NCBI GenBank assembly: GCA_011369465.1
Contig: DRQG01000144.1
Span: 1-54,767, forward strand
DNA: 54,767 bases
Reading direction: 5' to 3'
Source: Caldithrix abyssi
Lineage (GTDB): Bacteria; Calditrichota; Calditrichia; Calditrichales; Calditrichaceae
Each line of letters opens with the position of its first letter. The first letter of the stretch is position 1. The notes under the pieces were generated by a model. It had not been told where the DNA came from. It searched no databases and was given only the letters and a program-made list of their open reading frames with translations. The position numbers and the translations under genes are program-made. Shown in pieces: positions 42,364 through 51,314 of the stretch.

Positions 42364-44874
42364 ATGTATATCAAAAAAATAAATAAGTTCAAAACCTTCC
42401 TGCTTATAGGCATTTTCTCGCTGCTTAACTGCGCAAAAAGCCCGCCTTACGTCACCATTCATTACCATCGATACGATAATGTTTACACGGATTGGACGCT
42501 TTGGACCTGGCTGGATAACGTACAAAAGGAAATAAAACCGCAGGATTTCGACGCCTTCGGGGCTATTTACAAACTGAATATGGATGATTACCCGCCACTG
42601 GGTAATATTAATTTTTTACCTAAATACAAAGACTGGCAAAAAAAGGATGATCCCAATCGGGCCTGGATTCGCACCATGCCAAGGGAGATATGGATATTGG
42701 AAGGAGACGCCACTGTGTACCATTTTGAACCGTCAACCAATCCGGCGATACGAAAAGCCTTTTTGGATGCCGACAGCCTTCTCACTTTGGTAGTTACCCA
42801 TCCGTTGCAGCAAAGCGAAATAGAGGCCTTTGACCCGGTCATCACTCTGGCCGACGGACGGGCTGTCCGGCCGGTGGAAATTCATCTGCTGCAGGCGCAA
42901 AAAAAGGCTTCCCGGCTGGTACAATTAAAACTGGCGCAACCGCTTTCTCTCAAGGCCTTGCCGGCAACAGTAGAAGCCAACGGCTATAGTCCCGCTTACA
43001 TTCAATTGCGTTACGTATTGGACAAAAAGGAATTTATTTCTGATGTGCCCTTCGGAGTAATAATAAAAGGAGATAAAACTTCCTTCTCTGTTTTTGCTCC
43101 GGGTGCAAAAGAAGTTACGTTAAACTTATATGATAAGGCGAAAGACGGTAAAGTTAAAAAATACAACCTCGAATCCGTGGGAAATGGTATCTGGCAAAAA
43201 GAGTTGCCGGGAAATTTAACCGGTAAATACTATACATATACCGTTCAGCATGCGGACAGGCAAAACCGTGAACAGAATGAGATAATCGATCCCTGGGCCA
43301 AAGCGGTTACCAGATACAACGGACGCGGTATTATTGTGGACGACCACACCCCGGTAGCCGATCGCCCCGATTTCCCGTTTAGCGAGGCTTTGATCTATGA
43401 GTTGCATGTCCGTGATTTTTCGATAAGCGAAGATTCCGGAATGAAGCATAAAGGTAAGTATTTAGCCTTTACGGAAAGGGGTACCCATCTACCGGGCAGC
43501 GATTTAGCCACCGGAGTCGATCATTTGGTGGAATTGGGTGTCAATACCGTACAGCTTATGCCAGTGCAGGATTTCGAATTTGACGAAACCGTAAGCCAGT
43601 ATTTCTGGGGATATATGCCGGTTAATTTTAATGCGCCGGAAGGATGGTATGCCACCCGCCGCGATGATGACAGCGCCGTCCGGGAGCTCAAACAACTCGT
43701 CGACGCCTTACATAAACGGGGCATTCGCGTCATTCTGGATGTGGTGTACAATCACACTTCCGAAGGCAATCCGCTTATTCAATATAATTTTAACGGCTTG
43801 ATCCCCGGCTTTTTTTACCGCCAGCATCCCGACGGATCTTACTGGAACGGTTCCGGCTGCGGTAACGAGCTGCGCAGCGAACACCCCATGGTGCGCCGTT
43901 TTATTGTAGAGTCTGTTAAATACTGGGCAGAGGAATACAAAGTGGACGGATTCCGCTTTGATCTGATGGGCTTGATGGATTTGGAAACCATACGGCAAAT
44001 CGTACGGGAACTGCATCGTATCGATCCCAATATTTTTATTTACGGCGAGCCGTGGACTGCCGGCGATACGCCCATAGAACCCACGGTAAAAGGCCGTCAG
44101 CGCGGTGAAGGTTTTTCTGTGTTCAATGACCATTTCCGCGATGCGCTTAAAGGACCCTGGTACAACACCGAACCAGGCTATGTGCAGAAGGGATTGAATG
44201 TGGAAGCGGTTAAAAAAGGCATCATGGGCAGCATCGATGATTTTGCAGCCCAACCCTACGAATCCATTAATTACGTGGCCGTACACGACGGACGTACGTT
44301 GTGGGATCAGCTGAAAGCGTCGACGCAAGACGATTCTTCGATTACGGACGACTTGCTGGTGGCAATGGATAAACTGGCGGCGGCTATTCTGTTCACTTCG
44401 CAGGGCGTACCTTTTATCCACGGCGGACAGGAAATGCTGCGCACCAAATTCGGTTCGCACAACAGCTACAATGAACCGGATTCAATCAATATGATCCGTT
44501 GGCAATGGAAAAAGAAACACTATGACGTCTTCAGGTATTACCAGGGATTGATCCGTTTACGGAAAGAACACCCCATGTTTCGTATGAAGAAAGCGGAAGA
44601 AATACGTGAAAACTTGCATTTTTTGGATGATGCGGGACACTCCGTACCCGACCGTTGTATCGCCTACCGATTACACAAAGGAAACAGCGGTGATAGCTGG
44701 AATGAAGTTTTGGTTTTGATAAATCCGAACCGTAAGGCAGAGCAATTTGTTATTCCCGAGGGAAGTTGGAATGTGGTGGTAAATGCCGGACAGGCAGGGA
44801 CAAGCCGCATTGAAAAACGGGAAGATCAAAAAGCCACAGTAGAGCCTGTTTCTGTGATGGTACTGTATCGATAA
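42364..44874 (+). CDS. pulA: Type I pullulanase lipoprotein with CBM41 and CBM48
   Basis: An 836-residue debranching enzyme that hydrolyses alpha-1,6 links in pullulan and branched glucan. Lipoprotein signal ends LLNC (Cys 23). A CBM41 starch-binding domain (about 29-130) opens YVTIHYHRYDNVYTDWTLWTW. A beta domain (about 135-230) and a CBM48 module (about 235-320, TSFSVFAPGAKEVTLNLYD) precede the GH13 barrel. The conserved regions are DVVYNHTSEG (459-468), GFRFDLMGLMD with nucleophile Asp533, IYGEPWTAGD with Glu562 and VAVHDGRTLWDQ with His641 and Asp642. The type I signature YNWGYDP appears as YFWGYMPVNFNAPEGWYAT, a variant. The product would be outer- or inner-membrane-anchored and complements the amylases by removing branches. 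It differs from GlgX-type enzymes by its CBM41. Confidence 0.9.
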   Translation: MYIKKINKFKTFLLIGIFSLLNCAKSPPYVTIHYHRYDNVYTDWTLWTWLDNVQKEIKPQDFDAFGAIYKLNMDDYPPLGNINFLPKYKDWQKKDDPNRAWIRTMPREIWILEGDATVYHFEPSTNPAIRKAFLDADSLLTLVVTHPLQQSEIEAFDPVITLADGRAVRPVEIHLLQAQKKASRLVQLKLAQPLSLKALPATVEANGYSPAYIQLRYVLDKKEFISDVPFGVIIKGDKTSFSVFAPGAKEVTLNLYDKAKDGKVKKYNLESVGNGIWQKELPGNLTGKYYTYTVQHADRQNREQNEIIDPWAKAVTRYNGRGIIVDDHTPVADRPDFPFSEALIYELHVRDFSISEDSGMKHKGKYLAFTERGTHLPGSDLATGVDHLVELGVNTVQLMPVQDFEFDETVSQYFWGYMPVNFNAPEGWYATRRDDDSAVRELKQLVDALHKRGIRVILDVVYNHTSEGNPLIQYNFNGLIPGFFYRQHPDGSYWNGSGCGNELRSEHPMVRRFIVESVKYWAEEYKVDGFRFDLMGLMDLETIRQIVRELHRIDPNIFIYGEPWTAGDTPIEPTVKGRQRGEGFSVFNDHFRDALKGPWYNTEPGYVQKGLNVEAVKKGIMGSIDDFAAQPYESINYVAVHDGRTLWDQLKASTQDDSSITDDLLVAMDKLAAAILFTSQGVPFIHGGQEMLRTKFGSHNSYNEPDSINMIRWQWKKKHYDVFRYYQGLIRLRKEHPMFRMKKAEEIRENLHFLDDAGHSVPDRCIAYRLHKGNSGDSWNEVLVLINPNRKAEQFVIPEGSWNVVVNAGQAGTSRIEKREDQKATVEPVSVMVLYR

Positions 44875-45153
44875 AAAACACGAAATATAACCACCGCGTT
44901 AACCTCAGATAAAAAAAGATTTTATACTTGTAGTTACTTTGGAAATCTTTTAACTTTTTTTTGCGTTACATCTTACCTGATATTTGCGTTTTCCTTCCAA
45001 AATGGTTTATCGAAGTTTAAATATAGATGATCGCTTAAACGAAGCGAAGGCTTTTTGTTGTACAAACCGGATTGCCGGCCAGGGACAATGATCCGGAAAA
45101 ATCTGAAATAAATCATACTTGCCAAACAGAATTAATCTAACGAAAGGCGAAAA
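44875..45153. other. AT-rich leader region before the respiratory operon
   Basis: The 279-bp gap has no coding frame or RNA gene that I recognise. It contains T-rich runs (about 44950-44962) and a GCGTTTT motif near 44987 that faintly resembles the GH57 leader. The respiratory operon start at 45154 is preceded by CGAAAGGCG, a plausible ribosome binding site. No sigma-54 type GG-N10-GC element is clear, although the operon encodes a sigma-54 activator. Confidence 0.4.
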
Positions 45154-46818
45154 ATGAATTACGGCTTTGTAATCGATAACCGTAAATGTATTGGTTGTCA
45201 TGCCTGTACGGTTGCCTGTAAATCCGAGCACGATGTGGCCATAGGAGTAAACCGAACCTGGGTAAAATATATCGAGAAGGGGGAGTTTCCAAACAGCCGC
45301 CGTTATTTTTCGGTGATGCGCTGCAACCATTGCGAAAAAGCGCCATGCGTGGATATATGTCCGGTAAGCGCCCTGCATTTCCGTGATGACGGCATTGTGG
45401 ATTTTGACAATCGACGCTGCATCGGCTGCAAATCCTGCATGCAGGCCTGCCCGTACGACGCGCTGTATATCGATCCTAATACGCATACGGCAGCCAAATG
45501 CAATTATTGCGCCCACCGCGTAGATATCGGATTGAATCCGGCCTGTGTAAATATCTGTCCGGAACAGGCCATCATTGCCGGAGATTTAGACGATTCGCAG
45601 AGCGCTATATCACAGCTCATTGCCCGCGAACAGGTAACCGCCCGCAAAGTGGAAAAGGGCACGGTACCCAACCTGTATTATATTGACGCGGATATCTCCT
45701 CCATAACCCCATCCGCCGCGCCGCCGCAAACAACCTATACCCAGGCCCAGCAAACGGCCGGGGTCGGGCATTTTGCGCACTATGCGGAAAAACGCCTTTC
45801 AGCCGCGGATAAACACAAGATGGCCGAGGAGCTGGCAAAATCCGCTTCCTATTCTCAGCAGGAGTCTCCTGAGGATTACGGAGTCACGGTGCCTATTTCG
45901 AATAATGGCGGCAACGGCAAAGTAATGGAAAAAGCCTGGGCTGTGGTACAGGAAACGGTACAGCGGGTCTATGACGCTCCATCCAAAGGCGCGGTATGGG
46001 GCTGGGAAGTTTCCGCTTACGTATGGACCAAAGCCATAGCGGCAGGCGCCTTTCTGTTGCCGTTTTTGTACGAACTTTTTAAACCGGGTCAGTTGCCGGA
46101 GGAAATGCTCTGGGCCGGTTCTGTGTTGTCGTTGGTTTTTTTAACGCTAACCGGAATGCTGCTCATCAAAGATTTGGACAAACCGACACGTTTTTTGTAT
46201 GTGTTGCTGCGCCCGCAAAAAAAATCGTGGCTGGTGCGCGGCGGCTATGCCATTACCGTTTTCGGTGGCTTGGTTACCCTGTGGATGGTATGGCGTTTTT
46301 TGGGCTTGCGGGAATTGGAGCCGGTCATTATTACAGCCGCGTTGGTCTTTTCAGTAATTGTAGCGGTTTACACAGCCTTCCTTTTCGGGCAGGCAAAGGG
46401 ACGTGATTTCTGGCAAAGCCCGGCGCTGGCGCCGCACATGCTTATTCACGCCTTTATGGCCGGGTCTGCGGTTTTTAGTCTGCTTATTTCCTGGGTCTGG
46501 CCGCAATCAACGCTGGGTGGTTTCTTTGCCTCGGCGCTATTGTATAGTCTGCTGATAAACATAGCTATTTTGGCCGTCGAATTGCTGGCCGCACATCCCA
46601 CAACCGACGCGAAACTCACCGTTCAAATGATTGTCTCCGGCCGTTTTCGCATCCTGTTTTGGGCAGGTACGGTGGTTGTAGGAAATTTACTGCCGCTGCT
46701 GATGCTCGGAACACAGGAAGCCGCTTTGTTTGCGCCGGCCGCTGTGCTGGTACTTATCGGTATGTATGTAACCGAGCACATCTGGGTGCGCGCCCCGCAA
46801 TTGGTGCCGTTAAGTTAA
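45154..46818 (+). CDS. Fused four-cluster ferredoxin / NrfD-like membrane subunit of a molybdoenzyme
   Basis: A 554-residue fusion of the B and C subunits of a complex iron-sulfur molybdoenzyme. The N-terminal DmsB/PsrB-type part has 16 cysteines for four 4Fe-4S clusters: C12-C15-C18-C22, C57-C60-C65-C69, C89-C92-C95-C99 and C116-C119-C131-C135. A Pro/Gln/Ala-rich linker (about 180-270) leads to an NrfD/PsrC-like membrane domain (about 285-554) opening VWGWEVSAYVWTKAIAAGAF with about eight helices and a quinone-site-like segment LIKDLDKPTRFLYVLLRPQ. There is no signal peptide or Tat motif before the first cluster, so the clusters face the cytoplasm. It would pass electrons between the quinone pool and the catalytic subunit encoded at 46958. 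Confidence 0.9.
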   Translation: MNYGFVIDNRKCIGCHACTVACKSEHDVAIGVNRTWVKYIEKGEFPNSRRYFSVMRCNHCEKAPCVDICPVSALHFRDDGIVDFDNRRCIGCKSCMQACPYDALYIDPNTHTAAKCNYCAHRVDIGLNPACVNICPEQAIIAGDLDDSQSAISQLIAREQVTARKVEKGTVPNLYYIDADISSITPSAAPPQTTYTQAQQTAGVGHFAHYAEKRLSAADKHKMAEELAKSASYSQQESPEDYGVTVPISNNGGNGKVMEKAWAVVQETVQRVYDAPSKGAVWGWEVSAYVWTKAIAAGAFLLPFLYELFKPGQLPEEMLWAGSVLSLVFLTLTGMLLIKDLDKPTRFLYVLLRPQKKSWLVRGGYAITVFGGLVTLWMVWRFLGLRELEPVIITAALVFSVIVAVYTAFLFGQAKGRDFWQSPALAPHMLIHAFMAGSAVFSLLISWVWPQSTLGGFFASALLYSLLINIAILAVELLAAHPTTDAKLTVQMIVSGRFRILFWAGTVVVGNLLPLLMLGTQEAALFAPAAVLVLIGMYVTEHIWVRAPQLVPLS

Positions 46819-46823
46819 AAAAA

Positions 46824-46912
46824 GGAGTATTGGAATATTGGAATACGGAGCAATGGGGCAAATGAAACATATCTGTAAAAAATTCCTTACTCCCATACTC
46901 CGTTATTCCAAA
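46824..46912. repeat. Inverted repeat related to the element at 15563
   Basis: The left arm GGAGTATTGGAATATTGG continues AATACGGAG; the right arm CCATACTCCGTTATTCCAA returns it in reverse complement with one extra base (TTGGAATACGGAG against TTGGAATAACGGAG). It lies between the two molybdoenzyme genes, where it may affect relative expression. Confidence 0.7.
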
Positions 46913-46957
46913 GATCTGAAGCGTTATTAAAACAGAAAAACATTTTTTGGAGCTGAT

Positions 46958-49816
46958 ATGTCATCTCATATTTCACCGTCATTCATAGAAAAGATTGCCG
47001 AAAGTCTTGGTCTGATTCCTAATTTGCGTAAAGAAGTGGAAGAAGCGCTCCCGTCGATACATGAAGCCGGCCCATTGGAAAAATACCCCCCGCCGGAACG
47101 TTGGGACGACTGGACCGAATATGAAGCCAAAAGTTGGCCGCGCCGTGAAAAGAAAAATTATATGATCGTACCCACGGCCTGCTTTAACTGCGAAGCCGGC
47201 TGCGGCCTGCTTTCCTATATCGATAAAAAAACATTTAAGGTGCGTAAATTTGAAGGCAATCCCTATCATCCGGCCAGCCGTGGCCGCAATTGCGCCAAAG
47301 GTCCGGCTACCATCAATCAGCTGAATGATCCGGATCGAATTCTTTACCCTCTAAAACGAGACGGCGAGCGGGGCTCCGGGAAATGGAAACGTGTTTCCTG
47401 GGATGAAGTGCTGGACGATATTTCCGCCCGTATCCGCAAAGCTCTGCAGGAGAATCGGCGTGACGAGGTGGTGTATCATGTGGGGCGTCCCGGGCACGAA
47501 GCCTATATGGATAGGGTGCTGAAGGCCTGGGGTGTGGACGGCCACAACAGCCATACCAACGTCTGCTCGGCCGGTGCCCGTTTTGGTTATGCGATCTGGC
47601 AGGGGTTTGACCGGCCGTCTCCGGATCACGCCAATGCGGATTTTATCCTGTTGATCAGCGCGCATCTGGAATCGGGGCATTATTTTAACCCGCATGCCCA
47701 GCGCATTATTGAGGGAATGATGAACGGCGCCAAGCTGGCGGTAATGGACCCGCGCCTTTCCAATACAGCCAGTATGGCCGATTACTGGATGCCCACCTAT
47801 CCGGGTAGTGAAGCGGCGGTGCTTCTGGCTATGGCTAAAATTATTCTGGACGAAGGTCTGTACAACGAAAAATTTATGCGCAACTGGGTAAACTGGCAGG
47901 AATATATGAAAGCCGATCATCCGGATAAAGAAGCGACCTTTGAGAATTTTATTGAGGCTCTAAAAGAATTTTACACCGAGTACACGCCGCAGTTTGCCGC
48001 CAAAGAGAGCGGCATCAAGGAGGAGACCATTATTGAGGTGGCCCGCAAAATAGGGCGCGCCGGCGAACGGTTTGCCACACACAACTGGCGCAGCGCCGGC
48101 AGCGGTAATTTAGGCGGTTGGGCGGTGGCGCGCTGCCTGCACTTTCTGAATGTGCTTACGGGAAGCGTGGGCACCGTGGGCGGTACGATGCCTTCGGCCT
48201 GGAATAAATTTAAACCCACTATGTTCGACTCGCCGCCGGCAGTTAAATTCTGGAACGAACTGCATTTTCCCAATGAATATCCGCTGGCTCATTTTGAAAT
48301 GAGTTTTCTGCTGCCCCATTTCCTCAAAGAAGGCCGGGGCAAAATGGATGTCTATTTTACGCGTGTATTCAATCCGGTGTGGACTTATCCGGACGGCTTT
48401 ACCTGGATCGAGGCTTTGCTGGATGAGAACAAGATCGGGCTGCATATTGCCCTGACGCCCACCTGGAACGAAACCGCCTACTATGCCGATTACGTTTTGC
48501 CCATGGGCCATTCGGCCGAGCGGCACGATTTGATCAGCTATGAGACGCATTCCGGAAAATGGATTGCTTTTCGTCAGCCCGTATTGCGCGAGGCAGCGCG
48601 AAGAGCCGGCAGAGAGGTGGAATTTACCTACCAGGCCAATCCCGGCGAAGTATGGGAAGAGGATGAATTCTGGATTGAGCTGTCCTGGCGCATCGATCCC
48701 GACGGCAGCCTGGGAGTTAAAGAGCATTTTCTTTCGCCGTATCGCAAAGATGAAAAAATTACCATCGATGAGTACTACCGTTATATTTTTGAGCATACAC
48801 CCGGTTTGCCGGAAAAAGCCGCCGAGGAAGGATTGACGCCGCTGGAATATATGCGCAAATACGGCGCTTTTGAGGTGGAAAAAACAACCTATATGATGCA
48901 TCAAAAAACAGTCCCGGAGAAACAATTACAAGACGCGGAAACAGACAAAGAAAGCGGACTGATTCGTAAAAACGGACAGACGCTGGGCGTGATGATTGAC
49001 GGAAAAGCCTATCAGGGATTCCATTCGCCTTCCCGGAAACAGGAAATTTACTCGCAAACGCTGGTTGATTGGAAATGGCCGGAATACCGCCTGCCGGTGT
49101 ACATCAAAAGCCATATCCACGAAGAAAATATGGATCGCAGCAAAGGCGATTTTCCGCTGGTGCCCACATTTCGGTTGCCCAACCTTATCCATTCGCGGTC
49201 CGGCAATGCTAAATGGCTGGTGGAAATTGCCCATCGCAATCCGCTGTGGATGCATAATAGCGACGGTAAACGACTGGGCCTCCAAACCGGCGATCTGGTA
49301 CGGGTAAACACGGAGATAGGCTATTTCGTTACCCGTGTATGGGTTAGCGAAGCCATTAAACCGGGGGTGGTGGCCTGTTCGCATCATATCGGACGCTGGC
49401 GCAGGCTGCAGGATGATACGGGCAATCGCTGGGCGACAAATACAGTGGATATCAAACAGGAAGAAAAAGGGAAATGGCGCCTGCGCGTGGTGGACGGGGT
49501 TCGGCCTTTTAAGAGCGACGATCCCGATTCCGCCCGGATATACTGGAGTGACGGCGGTGTACATCAGAATATCACCCATGCAGTGCATCCCGATCCCATA
49601 AGCGGCATGCACTGCTGGCATCAAAAGGTGCGTTTGGAAAAGGCCCATCCGGAAGACCGTTACGGGGACGTTTTTGTGGATACGGACCGGTCTTTTGCCG
49701 TGTACAAAGAATGGCTTAAAATGACCCGTCCCGCTCCCGGTCCAAACGGCCTGCGACGCCCCTTATGGATGAACCGTCCGCTTCGGCCGGTGGAAGAAAT
49801 GTTTTATATAAAATGA
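46958..49816 (+). CDS. Molybdopterin oxidoreductase catalytic subunit (DMSO reductase superfamily), no Tat signal
   Basis: A 952-residue molybdenum/tungsten bis-MGD enzyme. One 4Fe-4S cluster is bound near the N-terminus by C75-C78-C82-C112 (ACFNCEAGCG ... RNCAKG). The metal ligand is probably Cys203 in SHTNVCSAGARFGYA. Further family blocks are GRNCAKGPATINQL, KWKRVSWDEVLDDI, HANADFILLISAHLESGH, AVMDPRLSNTASMADYW and PTYPGSEAAVLLAMAK. The C-terminal cofactor-binding domain is about 730-880 (PTFRLPNLIHSRSGNAKWL, LGLQTGDLVRVNTEIGYFV). The N-terminal 70 residues have no Tat or Sec signal, so the enzyme is cytoplasmic. It is likely to reduce or oxidise a sulfur, arsenic or similar compound (Psr/Phs/Arr-like), but the substrate cannot be read. 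Its partner is the fused B-C subunit 140 bp upstream; two regulator genes follow directly. Confidence 0.88.
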   Translation: MSSHISPSFIEKIAESLGLIPNLRKEVEEALPSIHEAGPLEKYPPPERWDDWTEYEAKSWPRREKKNYMIVPTACFNCEAGCGLLSYIDKKTFKVRKFEGNPYHPASRGRNCAKGPATINQLNDPDRILYPLKRDGERGSGKWKRVSWDEVLDDISARIRKALQENRRDEVVYHVGRPGHEAYMDRVLKAWGVDGHNSHTNVCSAGARFGYAIWQGFDRPSPDHANADFILLISAHLESGHYFNPHAQRIIEGMMNGAKLAVMDPRLSNTASMADYWMPTYPGSEAAVLLAMAKIILDEGLYNEKFMRNWVNWQEYMKADHPDKEATFENFIEALKEFYTEYTPQFAAKESGIKEETIIEVARKIGRAGERFATHNWRSAGSGNLGGWAVARCLHFLNVLTGSVGTVGGTMPSAWNKFKPTMFDSPPAVKFWNELHFPNEYPLAHFEMSFLLPHFLKEGRGKMDVYFTRVFNPVWTYPDGFTWIEALLDENKIGLHIALTPTWNETAYYADYVLPMGHSAERHDLISYETHSGKWIAFRQPVLREAARRAGREVEFTYQANPGEVWEEDEFWIELSWRIDPDGSLGVKEHFLSPYRKDEKITIDEYYRYIFEHTPGLPEKAAEEGLTPLEYMRKYGAFEVEKTTYMMHQKTVPEKQLQDAETDKESGLIRKNGQTLGVMIDGKAYQGFHSPSRKQEIYSQTLVDWKWPEYRLPVYIKSHIHEENMDRSKGDFPLVPTFRLPNLIHSRSGNAKWLVEIAHRNPLWMHNSDGKRLGLQTGDLVRVNTEIGYFVTRVWVSEAIKPGVVACSHHIGRWRRLQDDTGNRWATNTVDIKQEEKGKWRLRVVDGVRPFKSDDPDSARIYWSDGGVHQNITHAVHPDPISGMHCWHQKVRLEKAHPEDRYGDVFVDTDRSFAVYKEWLKMTRPAPGPNGLRRPLWMNRPLRPVEEMFYIK

Positions 49817-49847
49817 TTTGAAAAAATCAGAAAGAAATCAAAAGATT

Positions 49848-51314
49848 ATGTTTAACAAACTCGGCCTGAAATATAAATTTGTCATTTTATCCATTGCCAC
49901 CATTGTTATCGTAACCGCAACGGGCCTTGTTCTGTTTGATTACCTGGTAAGCAGGGATCCTGCCCGTTGGCTTCAATACAGTCTGATTTTGGCCGCGTTT
50001 TATGTGGGTACGGGCGTCATCGGCGTTTTTCTTTTTTCCCGTTATATGATTCGGCCGGTTCTCAATTTAACAGAAAAAGTCAATCAGGTTCGACAGGGAA
50101 ATCTGGATATTCCCTTCGATGAAATACCCCGGCATAAACGTGTGGATGAAATGGATAAGTTATTCGAAGGATTCGGACACATGCTGCGGCATTTGCGCCA
50201 AACCATAGATGAATTGACCGACTCCAAGGAAAAAGCCGAAGCGGCCACACGGGAACTGGATAAGAGCAAGAAAAAGCTGGAAGCGATTTTTAACGGCATT
50301 TCGGACGGCATTATGATCATAGACCGCGGTTTCAAAATTGCCTCAGCCAATCCGACCATGCTCCGTTTAATGGACGTAAGTGAAGAAGAAGCTCTGGGGG
50401 AATCCTGCTTTTTACTGTGTAACGGCAAACCCAGCCGCTGCAGCTTTTGCAAAGCGGGCGAGGTATTTAAAACGGGAGAACATTTATCCACCTTTTGTAA
50501 AAAAACCGATAAAAGCGCCTGTAAAGACCGCGTATATGAAATCCACGATTTCCCTTTATATGATGATCAGGGGAATATCGAACAGGTGATTGAATATGTG
50601 AAAGACGTTACGGAAGCGATCGAGATGCAAACCCATCTGGAGGACTCCCGCCGTCTTGCGGCTATTGGCGAAATGGCGGCTAAAGTAGCCCACGAAGTGC
50701 GTAACCCGCTCAATGCTATTAAAGGAGCCACCCATTATTTACATTCGGAGATTAAAGAAAAGGAAACACGCAGCTATCTTACTCTGATCGAAGAACAGGT
50801 GGATCGGGTAAACCGCGTGGCAACGGAGCTGTTATTTTTCACAAAGCCCAAAAAAATTATGCGTCAGGCCTGCCGCATCACAGATATCGTTGAGAATGCT
50901 TTACGGGTTACGCGGCCGCAAATAACCACTAAAGAAATAACGGTGGAAACCAGCGGACTCGATGAGGCGCCGGCTGTGCACCTGGACGCCGGACAGATGG
51001 AACAAGCCCTGATCAACCTGATTGCCAATTCCGTGGATGCGATGGAAAGCGGTGGACATTTACATATCCATTTAAAGAATGACGGCAAAGGATTGCGTTT
51101 AACGGTTGCTGATGATGGCTGCGGCATTCCCGAACAAAATACAAAAAATTTGTTCGTTCCCTTTTATACCACAAAAACAAAAGGAACCGGGCTGGGACTG
51201 ACTATAGTTAAAAAAATCATTGAAAATCATTCCGGAAGCCTTCAAATTAAAAGTAAACCCAATGAGGGAACAGAAGTATCGATCATCCTTCCTTTGGAAA
51301 AATCGCTGGTATGA
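49848..51314 (+). CDS. Sensor histidine kinase with HAMP and cysteine-rich PAS domain
   Basis: A 488-residue membrane kinase. The ATG at 49848 is preferred; an in-frame TTG at 49818, two bases after the previous stop, would add ten residues and has no good ribosome binding site. Two transmembrane helices (about 12-33 and 46-66) flank a very short periplasmic loop; HAMP about 68-120; coiled coil; PAS about 145-255; HisKA with the phospho-His in GEMAAKVAHEVRNPLN (His282); HATPase with NLIANSVDAM, DDGCGIPEQN and GTGLGLTIVKKI. The PAS holds six cysteines in 39 residues (C187, C191, C198, C201, C217, C225), among CFLLCNGKPSRCSFC. These may bind a metal or Fe-S cluster or sense redox state. The gene overlaps the response regulator by four bases, so the two are a pair. 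Confidence 0.9.
   Translation: MFNKLGLKYKFVILSIATIVIVTATGLVLFDYLVSRDPARWLQYSLILAAFYVGTGVIGVFLFSRYMIRPVLNLTEKVNQVRQGNLDIPFDEIPRHKRVDEMDKLFEGFGHMLRHLRQTIDELTDSKEKAEAATRELDKSKKKLEAIFNGISDGIMIIDRGFKIASANPTMLRLMDVSEEEALGESCFLLCNGKPSRCSFCKAGEVFKTGEHLSTFCKKTDKSACKDRVYEIHDFPLYDDQGNIEQVIEYVKDVTEAIEMQTHLEDSRRLAAIGEMAAKVAHEVRNPLNAIKGATHYLHSEIKEKETRSYLTLIEEQVDRVNRVATELLFFTKPKKIMRQACRITDIVENALRVTRPQITTKEITVETSGLDEAPAVHLDAGQMEQALINLIANSVDAMESGGHLHIHLKNDGKGLRLTVADDGCGIPEQNTKNLFVPFYTTKTKGTGLGLTIVKKIIENHSGSLQIKSKPNEGTEVSIILPLEKSLV

Noticed and set aside
43708-44460. Long minus-strand frame inside the pullulanase gene
   Set aside because: Overlaps the catalytic barrel with all GH13 motifs intact on the plus strand; no signal, motif or ribosome binding site supports it.
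48110-49648. Two adjacent long minus-strand frames inside the molybdoenzyme gene
   Set aside because: Both are antisense to conserved molybdopterin-binding blocks and have no recognisable features.
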